From: Coriobacteriia bacterium
GTDB taxonomy: Bacteria; Actinomycetota; Coriobacteriia; Anaerosomatales; Anaerosomataceae
Direction of reading: 5' to 3'
Assembly (NCBI GenBank): GCA_030652115.1
Contig: JAUSBK010000008.1
Span: 140,236-204,235 of the forward strand
DNA length: 64,000 nucleotides
In this document: piece after piece, positions 40,377-50,902 of the stretch
How the letters are laid out: each line of letters starts with the position of its first letter
Position numbering within the stretch: the first letter of the stretch is position 1
Translations under genes and position numbers: made by a program
The notes under the pieces: model-generated
What the model was told of the DNA's origin: nothing
What the model saw: the letters and a program-made list of their open reading frames with translations, nothing else
Database searches by the model: none

Positions 40377-41042
40377 ATGGAGCACGTCGTTTCGAGCGCC
40401 CTTATTGGCGAGATCGAAGAGGCGCTCGGCCAAGTGTCCGAGATTCGTGCAGTGCGCGTGGTCACGTCGTCCGACGGGTTCATAGACGAGATCCACGTTC
40501 TCGCGCTGCCCTCCAAGGCGCCCAAGCAGCTGGTGCGCGATATCGAGTCCACTCTCATGGCTGCCTTTGGCATCGCCATCGACCACAAGAAGATCTCCAT
40601 CGCCCAGCTGGGGCAGGAGTCCGTGCCTATCACCACAGAGTCCGCCAAGCTCAAGGCACGGGCGCAGATCAAGAACATCAACGTTGAGGTAGCGGGCGTC
40701 TACGTGAACATCTCGGTGGCGCTCGAGCTCGAGGGCGAGCTGTTCGTGGGCCGCGCTACCGGGCCGGCGAGCCGTACCGGGCGGGAGCGCCTGGTGGCCG
40801 AAGCCACGCTCGATGCCATCGCGCAGTACCTGCAGGGCGCGTTCACCTTCGCGCTCGAAGATGTGGAGATCATCCGCCTGGGTAGGGAGAGCATCGCCTG
40901 CGCGTGCGTGGTGCTCGTGACCTCGCTGGGCGAGCAGGCGTTTGCGGGCTCCGCGCTCGTGCGCCAGAATGACAAAGATTCCATCGTCCGAGCCACGCTC
41001 GATGCCATTAACCGGCGGCTCGGCTTCTTGACAACCCCATAG
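40377..41042 (+). CDS. Conserved-looking protein of unknown function upstream of the peptide and HD-GYP genes
   Basis: ATG 40377 is 4-5 nt after AGGAGA and gives 221 residues (the ATG at 40362 precedes the ribosome site). No membrane segment or signal peptide. The N-terminal domain includes IDEIHVLALPSKAPKQLVRD and GIAIDHKKISIAQLG. The C-terminal two thirds contain two similar alpha/beta units, each with a beta-rich stretch followed by LVAEATLDAIAQYL or IVRATLDAINRRLGF, so it may be an internal duplication. I do not recognise a characterised family. Controlled by the promoter at 40275. Confidence 0.75.
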   Translation: MEHVVSSALIGEIEEALGQVSEIRAVRVVTSSDGFIDEIHVLALPSKAPKQLVRDIESTLMAAFGIAIDHKKISIAQLGQESVPITTESAKLKARAQIKNINVEVAGVYVNISVALELEGELFVGRATGPASRTGRERLVAEATLDAIAQYLQGAFTFALEDVEIIRLGRESIACACVVLVTSLGEQAFAGSALVRQNDKDSIVRATLDAINRRLGFLTTP

Positions 41043-41118
41043 ATGATCCCAGTTTGGGCCAACGCCGTGGCAATCCGTTGGAACACTGTCAGCAACCTAC
41101 TGAGCGGAGCGGACAGGG

Positions 41119-41173
41119 TTCTTCCGTCACTAGCGGGATGGGAGAAGACACCACCTAGACAGGGGGTCTTCTC
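41119..41173 (+). promoter_or_regulatory. Leader with two mutually exclusive hairpins before the small peptide gene
   Basis: GAGAAGAC (41142-41149) pairs with GTCTTCTC (41166-41173), and CC residues near 41151 can pair with the AGGGGG ribosome site (41160-41165), hiding it. Alternatively TTCTTCC (41119-41125) pairs with GGGAGAA (41140-41146), which would free the site. Upstream, CCAACG/CGTTGG and CTGTC/GACAG hairpins also form. The pattern resembles a riboswitch-type or attenuator leader. No known riboswitch consensus was recognised. Confidence 0.5.
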
Positions 41174-41175
41174 AC

Positions 41176-41250
41176 ATGAAGCGTATCGCCTTTTTGCTCG
41201 CCTCGCTTGCTGCTCTCGTCATGGGCGGCGGCGCTGTTTGGAAGTGGTAA
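41176..41250 (+). CDS. 24-residue hydrophobic peptide ending in WKW
   Basis: ATG 41176 to TAA 41250. The start is MKRIAFLLASLAALV and the end GGGAVWKW: a basic N-terminus, a hydrophobic core of about 14 residues, then a Gly-rich turn and an aromatic tail. The ribosome site AGGGGG lies about 10 nt upstream inside the hairpin described above. It looks like a short signal-peptide-like or membrane-inserted peptide. It lies 50 nt before the HD-GYP gene. A secreted signal, a leader peptide, or a small membrane partner of the HD-GYP protein are all possible. Confidence 0.6.
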   Translation: MKRIAFLLASLAALVMGGGAVWKW

Positions 41251-41299
41251 GTGCTTTACCCATCGGCGTTGGCCCAAGTACGTCGTGTGGTGGATCAAC

Positions 41300-42574
41300 A
41301 TGATTCCCACACGAATGAGACTATATGTTTGGGCGATCGTGCTGCTGGCTGGCGGCGTGGCGGCTCTTGTTGTACCCACGCATCCTGTGACTGACTGGCG
41401 GCCGCTGCTTGTCCTTGGTGGCGTTGTTCTCGCATTGAGCAGTGTGGCGGCCGAGCTTCCGTTCGCCACTTCCATATCCATGGCCTATGCGGCCCTTTTC
41501 GCCGCACTCGTCTACTCAGGTCCAGTTGGTGCAGGCTTCGTTGGGTGTCTGTGCGCATTCTCACTGCAGGAGGTGCGCGAGCATAAGCCGGCGCTACTGA
41601 TCATTGGCAATGGTGCGCAGATTGCTCTCGCGTGCATGATTGCTGGTCTCGTCTACGAGAGTATCGGGGGTCATCTGCTCCAACTAGGCCCGCCGGCGGA
41701 CGTGACTGTCGGCAGCGGCCTGCTGGCGCCTCTTGCGGCAACCACGGTCTTCTTCGCGTGTAATCTCGTGCTTGTTGGCGTGGGGGTCGCCCTCAAGACA
41801 GGCATGAGCGCGAAGATGACTATCAGGGCTCTTGAACCTGCCGCCTATTGGGTTAGTCTCGTCGTCCTCGCACTGCTCGGCTACGTCATGGCGCACCTGA
41901 TGAGTCTATCCTCGTGGCTAGGCGTTCTGCTCTTGGTGCTACCCTTCCTGGCCGCTCGGCGAACGTTCCGCGTGTACGTTGAATTGTCCGAGGCGTACGC
42001 CTCAACGGTGCGTTCTCTGGTGACGGCAATCGAGGCCAAAGACCCCTACACGCGGGGTCACTCGGAACGCGTCGCGGTCTACACGCGTAGGCTCGGGGAT
42101 CACCTTGGTCTGCCACGAGCACAGCTGGATCTGCTCGAGCGCGCGGCCCTGCTCCACGACGTAGGGAAGATCGGCATCGAGCTGGACACGCTGAGCTCCC
42201 CGATGCAACTCAGCGCCGAGGAGGTCCGGCTCATTCGACGGCACCCTGTGCTGGGCAGTGAGCTTGTCAGTGATGTCGAGTTCCTCGCAGACATCGTGCC
42301 CGTCATCCGGCATCACCACGAGCGTTACGACGGGGCCGGGTACCCTGATGGGTTGGCTGGCGTGGACATTCCGCTACTTGCTCGAGTGATGGCCGTCGCG
42401 GACTCCTATGACGCGATGACGTCGAATCGGGCCTATCGCCCAGCGATGACACAAGAGCAGGCGATCGTCGAGATTGAGCGGGTTGCGGGCACGCAACTCG
42501 ACCGCAACATGGCTCTGCAGTTCACTTCGATGCTCGCCGACGGTCAGGAAGTGGGGATGCCGCATGAGGCGTGA
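41300..42574 (+). CDS. Membrane-bound HD-GYP domain protein (cyclic-di-GMP phosphodiesterase type)
   Basis: ATG 41300 gives 424 residues; ribosome site weak. About seven to eight membrane segments occupy residues 1-215. The HD-GYP domain follows: HSERVAVYTRRLGDHLG, LLHDVGKIGIE (the HD pair), a RRHPVLGSEL stretch, VIRHHHERYDGAGYPDGLAG (full GYP motif), and MAVADSYDAMTSNRAYR. All metal and GYP residues seem present, so cyclic-di-GMP hydrolysis is likely. The membrane part is probably a sensor. The last 11 nt overlap the next gene. Confidence 0.9.
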   Translation: MIPTRMRLYVWAIVLLAGGVAALVVPTHPVTDWRPLLVLGGVVLALSSVAAELPFATSISMAYAALFAALVYSGPVGAGFVGCLCAFSLQEVREHKPALLIIGNGAQIALACMIAGLVYESIGGHLLQLGPPADVTVGSGLLAPLAATTVFFACNLVLVGVGVALKTGMSAKMTIRALEPAAYWVSLVVLALLGYVMAHLMSLSSWLGVLLLVLPFLAARRTFRVYVELSEAYASTVRSLVTAIEAKDPYTRGHSERVAVYTRRLGDHLGLPRAQLDLLERAALLHDVGKIGIELDTLSSPMQLSAEEVRLIRRHPVLGSELVSDVEFLADIVPVIRHHHERYDGAGYPDGLAGVDIPLLARVMAVADSYDAMTSNRAYRPAMTQEQAIVEIERVAGTQLDRNMALQFTSMLADGQEVGMPHEA

Positions 42575-43772
42575 TCCCAACCCCCTGCATGCCTCAAGAA
42601 CCCCACGCCAGCTCTGGTATCTCACCGCGCTGATCGGCCTTGGATTCCTTGCGATCGCGGCCATCTGGCCTGGTCGTGATATGGGGTTTGACCCCGCTCT
42701 CGCCGCGGGTCTCGCCGCCGCGTTCTTCGCCACCCGACTCCTCACTATTCGGCTCCCGCAGGGTGACGACGTCTATGTGACGCTGGTGGTCGGACTGGTC
42801 GCCCTGGCGGTAGCGGACATCACTGTAGCGGTGGCTGCATCCGCGCTGGCCGGAGTCGTTGAGTCGATTGCGCGGTTCTCGCAATCATCGAGACCGGCGG
42901 CCGTCTCGCGCGCTCTAGATGCGACACGCGCTACTGCCGTACTAGCCCTGATGGCGCCCTGGCAGCTGGTACTCCATCGATCTCTGAGCGCGACAGCTCA
43001 CGACGATACCCTGATCATGTGGCTGCTGGTGGCTGGGATGATGTACTCGGGGCTGGACATCCTCACGATGGCGGTCCAGCAGCGCATCGCAGGCGGTCTG
43101 CCGGTGATCCAGGGCATCGCAACGCTGCAGCGCCCCCTGGCGACGATGTACCTCGTGCACCTAGCGATGGCGGCAGTAGCGGTGCGCCTCTATGCCGAGT
43201 CGGCTTCGTGGGCTTTCCCTATTGCTCTGCTGCTCACGCTGATTCTGCAGAACAGCTTCAACCTGTATCTGCGGATCCGCAGAGGCTACGCCGACACGAT
43301 CGGTGCGCTCGCGCATGCGGCGGAGTTGGATCGACCGCATGACTCCGGACACGCCCGGCGTGTTGCGGACCTTGCGGTCGCGGTCGGTCGCCGGATGGGG
43401 CTGTCGAGCCGGGAGTTGGAGCGCATCGGTTACGCTGCGTTGCTTCACGACATCGGCCGGATGGGCGATGTGGGCGATGACATGAGCGGAGTTCATGCAC
43501 ACCGAGGGGCCGAGATCGTGACTTCGATCCCGTTTCTTGAAGATGTGGCACCGCTGATTGAGCGTCCATGCGAGGACGACGCTGCACGCCAACCCGTCGG
43601 TGCCGAGATCGTCCGAGTATGTTCTCACTACGATCGACTTCGAGCGAATGTCGGTGCCCAGCAGGCGCTCGACGAGCTGATCGAGGAGTCCGGCGGCCTG
43701 AGCGGCCGCGTGCTGGAGATTCTCAATGACGTTGTCCGAAACCCGCACGCGAGGGTCGGTGCGGTTCGGTGA
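42564..43772 (+). CDS. Membrane protein with degenerate HD domain
   Basis: ATG 42564, overlapping the HD-GYP gene by 11 nt, gives 402 residues. About six to eight membrane segments (20-240) are followed by an HD-type domain with DRPHDSGHARRVADLAVAVG and YAALLHDIGRMGDVGDDMSG. The GYP motif and the second His cluster are replaced by CEDDAARQPVGAEIVRVCSHY, so cyclic-di-GMP hydrolysis is doubtful. The same general architecture as its upstream neighbour suggests a duplication and a catalytically weakened partner or sensor. Confidence 0.82.
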   Translation: MRRDPNPLHASRTPRQLWYLTALIGLGFLAIAAIWPGRDMGFDPALAAGLAAAFFATRLLTIRLPQGDDVYVTLVVGLVALAVADITVAVAASALAGVVESIARFSQSSRPAAVSRALDATRATAVLALMAPWQLVLHRSLSATAHDDTLIMWLLVAGMMYSGLDILTMAVQQRIAGGLPVIQGIATLQRPLATMYLVHLAMAAVAVRLYAESASWAFPIALLLTLILQNSFNLYLRIRRGYADTIGALAHAAELDRPHDSGHARRVADLAVAVGRRMGLSSRELERIGYAALLHDIGRMGDVGDDMSGVHAHRGAEIVTSIPFLEDVAPLIERPCEDDAARQPVGAEIVRVCSHYDRLRANVGAQQALDELIEESGGLSGRVLEILNDVVRNPHARVGAVR

Positions 43773-44329
43773 TCATGGCCGAGATCATCATCGTGGGTCT
43801 GGCTCTGTCCCTCGCCGCGGGTGGCTCCCTCAAGAACCTCGCGCAGGAGCCGCTGAAGGGTGAGTGGGCGCTGCTCCTGCTTCTCCCGGCACAGCTGCTC
43901 TGGCCCGGAGTGTCTGCTCGTCTGGGCCTTGAGTGCGCCTTGAGCATCATCATCTGGCTGCTCATGATGGCGAGTCTCGCTGCAGTGCTGATGTTGAACG
44001 CCCCGCGCCGCTGGATGCTTGGCTTTGCCGCGCTCGGGATTGCAGCCAACATCCTCGTGATCGGCCTCAATCAGGCGATGCCTGTGGACATCCGGGCGGC
44101 CTCGGAGATTGGTGCCACCCGGGTGGCCTCGCGCGAAGCCCTCGCGAACGACTGCCTGCACGAAGAGATGACGGAGGACACGGCGCTCCTGCTTCTCGCC
44201 GATGTGATAGCCGTGCCGGGACCTCCCTGGCAGCGAGGCGTGCTAAGCGTCGGTGATCTTCTGCTTGCGCTGGGACTTGGAGGCTGGGTGTTCGCCGCCT
44301 GCAAGGGTGGTCGCGTCCAAGTTGTCTAG
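43769..44329 (+). CDS. DUF5317 family membrane protein
   Basis: The 186 residues start at GTG 43769 (GTGA overlap with the previous stop) or ATG 43775. Four to five membrane segments are present, with the family-like elements LGIAANILVIGLNQAMPV, LADVIAVPGPPWQRGVLSVGDLLLALGLGGWVF. The DUF5317 family is common in Actinobacteria and Firmicutes, often beside HD-GYP genes; its role is unknown. Translationally coupled to the HD protein gene. Confidence 0.8.
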   Translation: MIMAEIIIVGLALSLAAGGSLKNLAQEPLKGEWALLLLLPAQLLWPGVSARLGLECALSIIIWLLMMASLAAVLMLNAPRRWMLGFAALGIAANILVIGLNQAMPVDIRAASEIGATRVASREALANDCLHEEMTEDTALLLLADVIAVPGPPWQRGVLSVGDLLLALGLGGWVFAACKGGRVQVV

Positions 44330-44433
44330 CGTGACGCGTCCTATTCGGGTTGACTGTTGCGCTGCTGCTAATCATGCGGTGAAATAGCGCATAGCCTCTC
44401 GGGGTCTCCAGAGCCAGTTCTTAGGGGGGAACA

Positions 44434-47400
44434 ATGGCAGGGGTGGAGGCCGTCTCGCGCGGTATTCCGAATTTCGGTCCGGTCGTCAAGCGCAAGCACA
44501 TTCTGAATGCCGCTCGGCTCGGCTGCCCGGCGCTCACGGTTGTGTGCGCGCCACCCGGGTATGGCAAGAGCGTCCTAGCAGCACAGCTTGCGGGAGAGTC
44601 GCGCGCGGATTCTGCGCTGTGGGTGCCACTGTACGACCTGGACATGCGCACGGACGAATGGCTAGGACGCGTCGCGGAGGCACTGGTTCCCGGCGCCGGG
44701 ACATCCAGTACGGCGGCTGAGGCTCTTCCGCAATTCAGTCCAGACGTCGCCCACGGCGACGTCATGCTGCGCATCCGGAACGGGCTCTCATGTCACACCG
44801 GTCGCGTAATTGACATAGTGCTCGACGGTGCGAACCGTGTGGAGGAGCTACGCTCACTGCAGGGCCTTGCGGACCTGCTTCGTAGGTGCACCTCGCAGGC
44901 GAGCAGGGTGTTAATCACATGCAGGGCTATCGCCGATGACACACGCGTGTCCAGCCCGTCTCTTCTGTGGCTGATTGGCCACGATGAATTGCGGTTCGAT
45001 TCTTCTGAGGTTGTTGAGTTAATCATGCTCGCAGGCGAGGGCGTGATTGCCGAGTCTCGGGCGCTTCAGCTCATGGATCGTTTCTCCGGCCATCCTGCCC
45101 TAACATCGCTAATGGCTAGGCACGGACGCATCGACGATGCGGTCGATCCACCGCAGGACCTCGTATGGTACACACGCAGGCTTGTCGCGGAGTGTGACGT
45201 CAGTACTCTGCAAGACGCGTACTGTGCCGCGCTGCTTCACGAGGGCCCGGCTTCGGAGTTGAACAGCTGTGTGGAGCAGGCAGGGTTTGGAGGATGTGAC
45301 TGGTTTGCCCTGCAAGATCTGGCGCCACTACTGAAGGCGGTTGTGGATGTTGACGGTAGCCCCGTGGACTTCAGGATTCACGCGGTCTTGCGCGAGGCGA
45401 TTCTGTTTGAGGCGGCTCGTCGATTGGATTCGCTTGACTGTGCATCGCTTAGGGCGTCTGCGTTAGCGCGCATGACCCATACCAGGGACTACTCGCGAGT
45501 TGCCGGTACCTTATGGGCAGCTTGTACCGGTGACGAGGCATCGGAGTGGTGCGAGAACCACGGCATGAGTCTGCTGCATCAGTGTGGATCGTCCACGGTG
45601 GAACGATGTCTCCGGAAGATCCCTCCGATGACACTGTCCTCGAGTGCGCGGCTACTGCTCCTCAGGTCGGCCACGATGCGGGAGCAAGAGCGCAGAGACG
45701 AGGCGCTGATGCATGCGAAGCTTGCACAGCGTATCGCGGAGGCTGATGCGGATTTCGAGACACAGGCCCGAGCGTTGCTCTTCGAGGTGCGCCTGGCAAT
45801 CGACTATGCTGATCTGCCGATGGCCGGGGCGGCTCTCAACGAGCTGAGTGGGCCACTTCGCGCGAACCTGAGCGCCTCGGCTGACTGTCTGTTCCTGGCT
45901 TATGCGTCGCTACTCCACGCGCAGTCAGCAGACTGTGTCGAGTCAGGCGAGACCCTGAATCAAGCGATCATGTCCCTCAATGCACTCCCGGAGACCACGC
46001 ATGAGGCAGTCTGGGCGGTCAACTGCATCGCCGGAGTGGCAGGACTGCTTCATGGGCGATGGGACGAGGCCAACCTCCTGTTTCTAAAGGCCTGTCGTTG
46101 GTCAGGCATCAGTCCACTTCAAGTCCTGCAGCTGCGTGCGAACGGTGCTGTAGCCCACATGGAGTTGGGTTCGCTGTGCGAAGCTGAATCACTTCTGCGT
46201 GGCGTACTGGCGGACGCTCGAGACGCGGGTCTCTCGCTGCTCGGCGCGTACGCGCTTGGAACGCTCGCCGGGGTTCGTTGGCCTTCGGACTCGCGGGAGT
46301 CCGCATCCTTGTGGGCTGACTGTCAGCGCGCGATGCGAGATCATGGTGATCTTGTTGGGGAGTCGATGGAGCACATACTTCAGTCGATGCTCTGTCGCGC
46401 GGCCCACTCCGGTGAGCAGGCGTTGGCCCACGCCGAGAGTGCGATGGCGCAAGTGCAGGAGGTGGGTGAGTCCGCACGCCTCCTCCGTCTTTCAGCCGAA
46501 ATCGAGATTGCAGCGTCGATGCTTGCGCTGGGTGACCGTTGGGGTGCACGGCGTGTCTCCTCCCGGGCTGCCGAGGAACTCCAAGGAACGCAGGCGAATG
46601 CGCACCTCCTCTGCATCCACATGATCCTAGCGGAGCTTGACCGCTTGGAGGGCAAACACGAGTCCGCGACGGCCGGCTTACAGCACTTTGCAGAATACGT
46701 CTCCACCGGCTCCGCCAACTGGCGGTTGGCGATGTATGTGCGTGCATTCCCGGGTCTCCTCGGGGTGCTTGTTCGGGCCTTCAGCCCTGGGAACCTGCCG
46801 CTTCGCATGCTGCGACTCGTTCCTGAGGAGGTGATCGATACCGCGTGCGCTTGCGCCGCTGGCAGCATCGGCCCGGAGGACAGGCAGGTGTTGCTCGCTC
46901 GATCGCGGGGCACCGAGGACCCGGCTCGCGCGCAGACAGCATCTCCCCCGACGTGTACGGTTCGCTTCTTCGGCGGATTTGAAGTGACCGTGGACGGGCA
47001 TGTCGTCGAGGACTCGCATTGGCGCAAGCGCAAGGTGCGCCTGCTGTTCGCGATGCTTGCGGCCGGTCGGGGGCAGGAGCTCCCGAGAGATGTCATCCTC
47101 GAGCGGCTGTGGCCGGGAATGGAGGAAGACCGCGCGCGTCGCAACTTCTACGTCACATGGAGCGCGATGAAGCGCGCACTGAGCAGTGAATCCTCCGCCG
47201 ACATCACGGGCCGCTACGCACTTTGCTCGAGCGGGGTGTGTCGCGTTACCCGCGCCGTCAGGAGCGACCTCGACGCGTTTTGCGAGGCGATCGAGGTTCT
47301 CCGTGCGGCCAACGCTCGCGAGGACATCACCGGCGTCCTGGTTGCGGCGCGACGTCTCGTTGGCGTCTACACGGGTGATTTCCTGCCGGGTGATGTCTAC

Positions 47401-47742
47401 GAGGAGTGGTTCACGGATGTACGTGAGCAGGCGAAGCATGAATTCTGCGATGCGATGTTGGTGGCCGCAGAAGGCGCCGAGGCTACAGGAAACACCTCGG
47501 AGGCGCTTGCGTTCTTGAGGAAGGCGGGAGTTGTCGACCCGTGGCGCGAGGACATCTACCAGAGGACTATGCGGTGTCAGATTGGCGCGGGACAACGCAG
47601 CCGGGCCATAGAGACCTACATGGCGTGCCGAGGGAGGCTCGTCGATGACCTGGGAATCGATCCCTCCACGGAAACAACGAGGCTCTACGAGGCGGTTCTG
47701 GCTATGGACTCGGAGACTCGCGAGATCGCACCCGGCGTTTAG
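44434..47742 (+). CDS. Large regulator: STAND-type ATPase/TPR region plus winged-helix BTAD domain
   Basis: 1102 residues. The N-terminal P-loop (39-47, APPGYGKS) and the surrounding LWVPLYDLD and ILDGAN-like segments resemble MalT-type STAND ATPases. The middle (about 330-830) is helical and TPR-like. At about 843-930 lies an OmpR-type winged helix (RFFGGFEVTVDG through DVILERLWPG), then a bacterial transcriptional activator domain to about 1095 (FLRKAGVVDPWREDIYQRTM, IETYMACRGRLVDDLGID). The layout matches AfsR/SARP-like activators with effector and DNA-binding ends swapped. GGGGGG precedes the ATG by 5 nt. Codon usage is looser than in neighbours, with several TTA codons. Probable regulator of the preceding block. 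Confidence 0.87.
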   Translation: MAGVEAVSRGIPNFGPVVKRKHILNAARLGCPALTVVCAPPGYGKSVLAAQLAGESRADSALWVPLYDLDMRTDEWLGRVAEALVPGAGTSSTAAEALPQFSPDVAHGDVMLRIRNGLSCHTGRVIDIVLDGANRVEELRSLQGLADLLRRCTSQASRVLITCRAIADDTRVSSPSLLWLIGHDELRFDSSEVVELIMLAGEGVIAESRALQLMDRFSGHPALTSLMARHGRIDDAVDPPQDLVWYTRRLVAECDVSTLQDAYCAALLHEGPASELNSCVEQAGFGGCDWFALQDLAPLLKAVVDVDGSPVDFRIHAVLREAILFEAARRLDSLDCASLRASALARMTHTRDYSRVAGTLWAACTGDEASEWCENHGMSLLHQCGSSTVERCLRKIPPMTLSSSARLLLLRSATMREQERRDEALMHAKLAQRIAEADADFETQARALLFEVRLAIDYADLPMAGAALNELSGPLRANLSASADCLFLAYASLLHAQSADCVESGETLNQAIMSLNALPETTHEAVWAVNCIAGVAGLLHGRWDEANLLFLKACRWSGISPLQVLQLRANGAVAHMELGSLCEAESLLRGVLADARDAGLSLLGAYALGTLAGVRWPSDSRESASLWADCQRAMRDHGDLVGESMEHILQSMLCRAAHSGEQALAHAESAMAQVQEVGESARLLRLSAEIEIAASMLALGDRWGARRVSSRAAEELQGTQANAHLLCIHMILAELDRLEGKHESATAGLQHFAEYVSTGSANWRLAMYVRAFPGLLGVLVRAFSPGNLPLRMLRLVPEEVIDTACACAAGSIGPEDRQVLLARSRGTEDPARAQTASPPTCTVRFFGGFEVTVDGHVVEDSHWRKRKVRLLFAMLAAGRGQELPRDVILERLWPGMEEDRARRNFYVTWSAMKRALSSESSADITGRYALCSSGVCRVTRAVRSDLDAFCEAIEVLRAANAREDITGVLVAARRLVGVYTGDFLPGDVYEEWFTDVREQAKHEFCDAMLVAAEGAEATGNTSEALAFLRKAGVVDPWREDIYQRTMRCQIGAGQRSRAIETYMACRGRLVDDLGIDPSTETTRLYEAVLAMDSETREIAPGV

Positions 47743-47778
47743 ATTCAGTTAACGTCCAGCTAAGAAGGCCGCGCTAGG

Positions 47779-47940
47779 CTGTGCCTGCAGCGGTTCGGAA
47801 GACCGCCGAAAGGTCCAGGTGCGTAGCCAGCGAGCGGAGCGGTGAGGAGTCGGGAGACCTCCTGAGGGGCACAGCTGTGCGAGCGAGCGCGCAGGTCTTT
47901 GGGGCTGACTGCGGGGCCGGGGGTCACCAGACCCTCGGCC
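47779..47940 (+). other. Hairpin-rich intergenic region between the regulator and secA
   Basis: CTGTGCC (47779-47785) pairs with GGCACAG (47868-47874), enclosing GCGGT-TCGGAAG-ACCGC (about 47790-47806) and AGGAG/CTCCT helices. The palindrome GCACAGCTGTGC follows. A final hairpin GGCCGGGGGTC/GACCCTCGGCC (47915-47925/47930-47940, one G-U, loop ACCA) may terminate the regulator transcript, although no U-run follows. The region has no plausible gene. It may be a structured RNA, but no known family was recognised. Confidence 0.45.
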
Positions 47941-47979
47941 TCCTGCCTAAGCGACACGCCCAACCCTTGGCACCCTGCG

Positions 47980-47988
47980 TGCTACAAT
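47980..47988 (+). promoter_or_regulatory. Extended -10 promoter of secA
   Basis: TGC-TACAAT, 51 nt upstream of the secA start. The nearest TTG box (TTGGCA at 47967) is too close to serve as -35. The same extended element occurs before prfB. Confidence 0.5.
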
Positions 47989-48039
47989 CTCTTGGCTTTT
48001 GTCCACGCTCACTACACCCCCTGAGGAGCATCGTTTCTC

Positions 48040-50823
<2,784 letters not shown>

Positions 50824-50902
50824 CCTGAAGTCCGCGCGAGAGCCGCGCGACGGGGTAGACACTGAGCAGGGTGTCCATGATCGTTCACGGGGGAGGGCTT
50901 CC

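Noticed and set aside
41043..41175. Cyclic-di-GMP riboswitch before the HD-GYP gene
   Set aside because: Neither the GEMM-I core (GCAAACC, GAAA tetraloop region, ACGCAAAGCC) nor a class II pattern could be found.
47779..47874. Known riboswitch or SRP RNA upstream of secA
   Set aside because: Hairpins are real but no known consensus fits.
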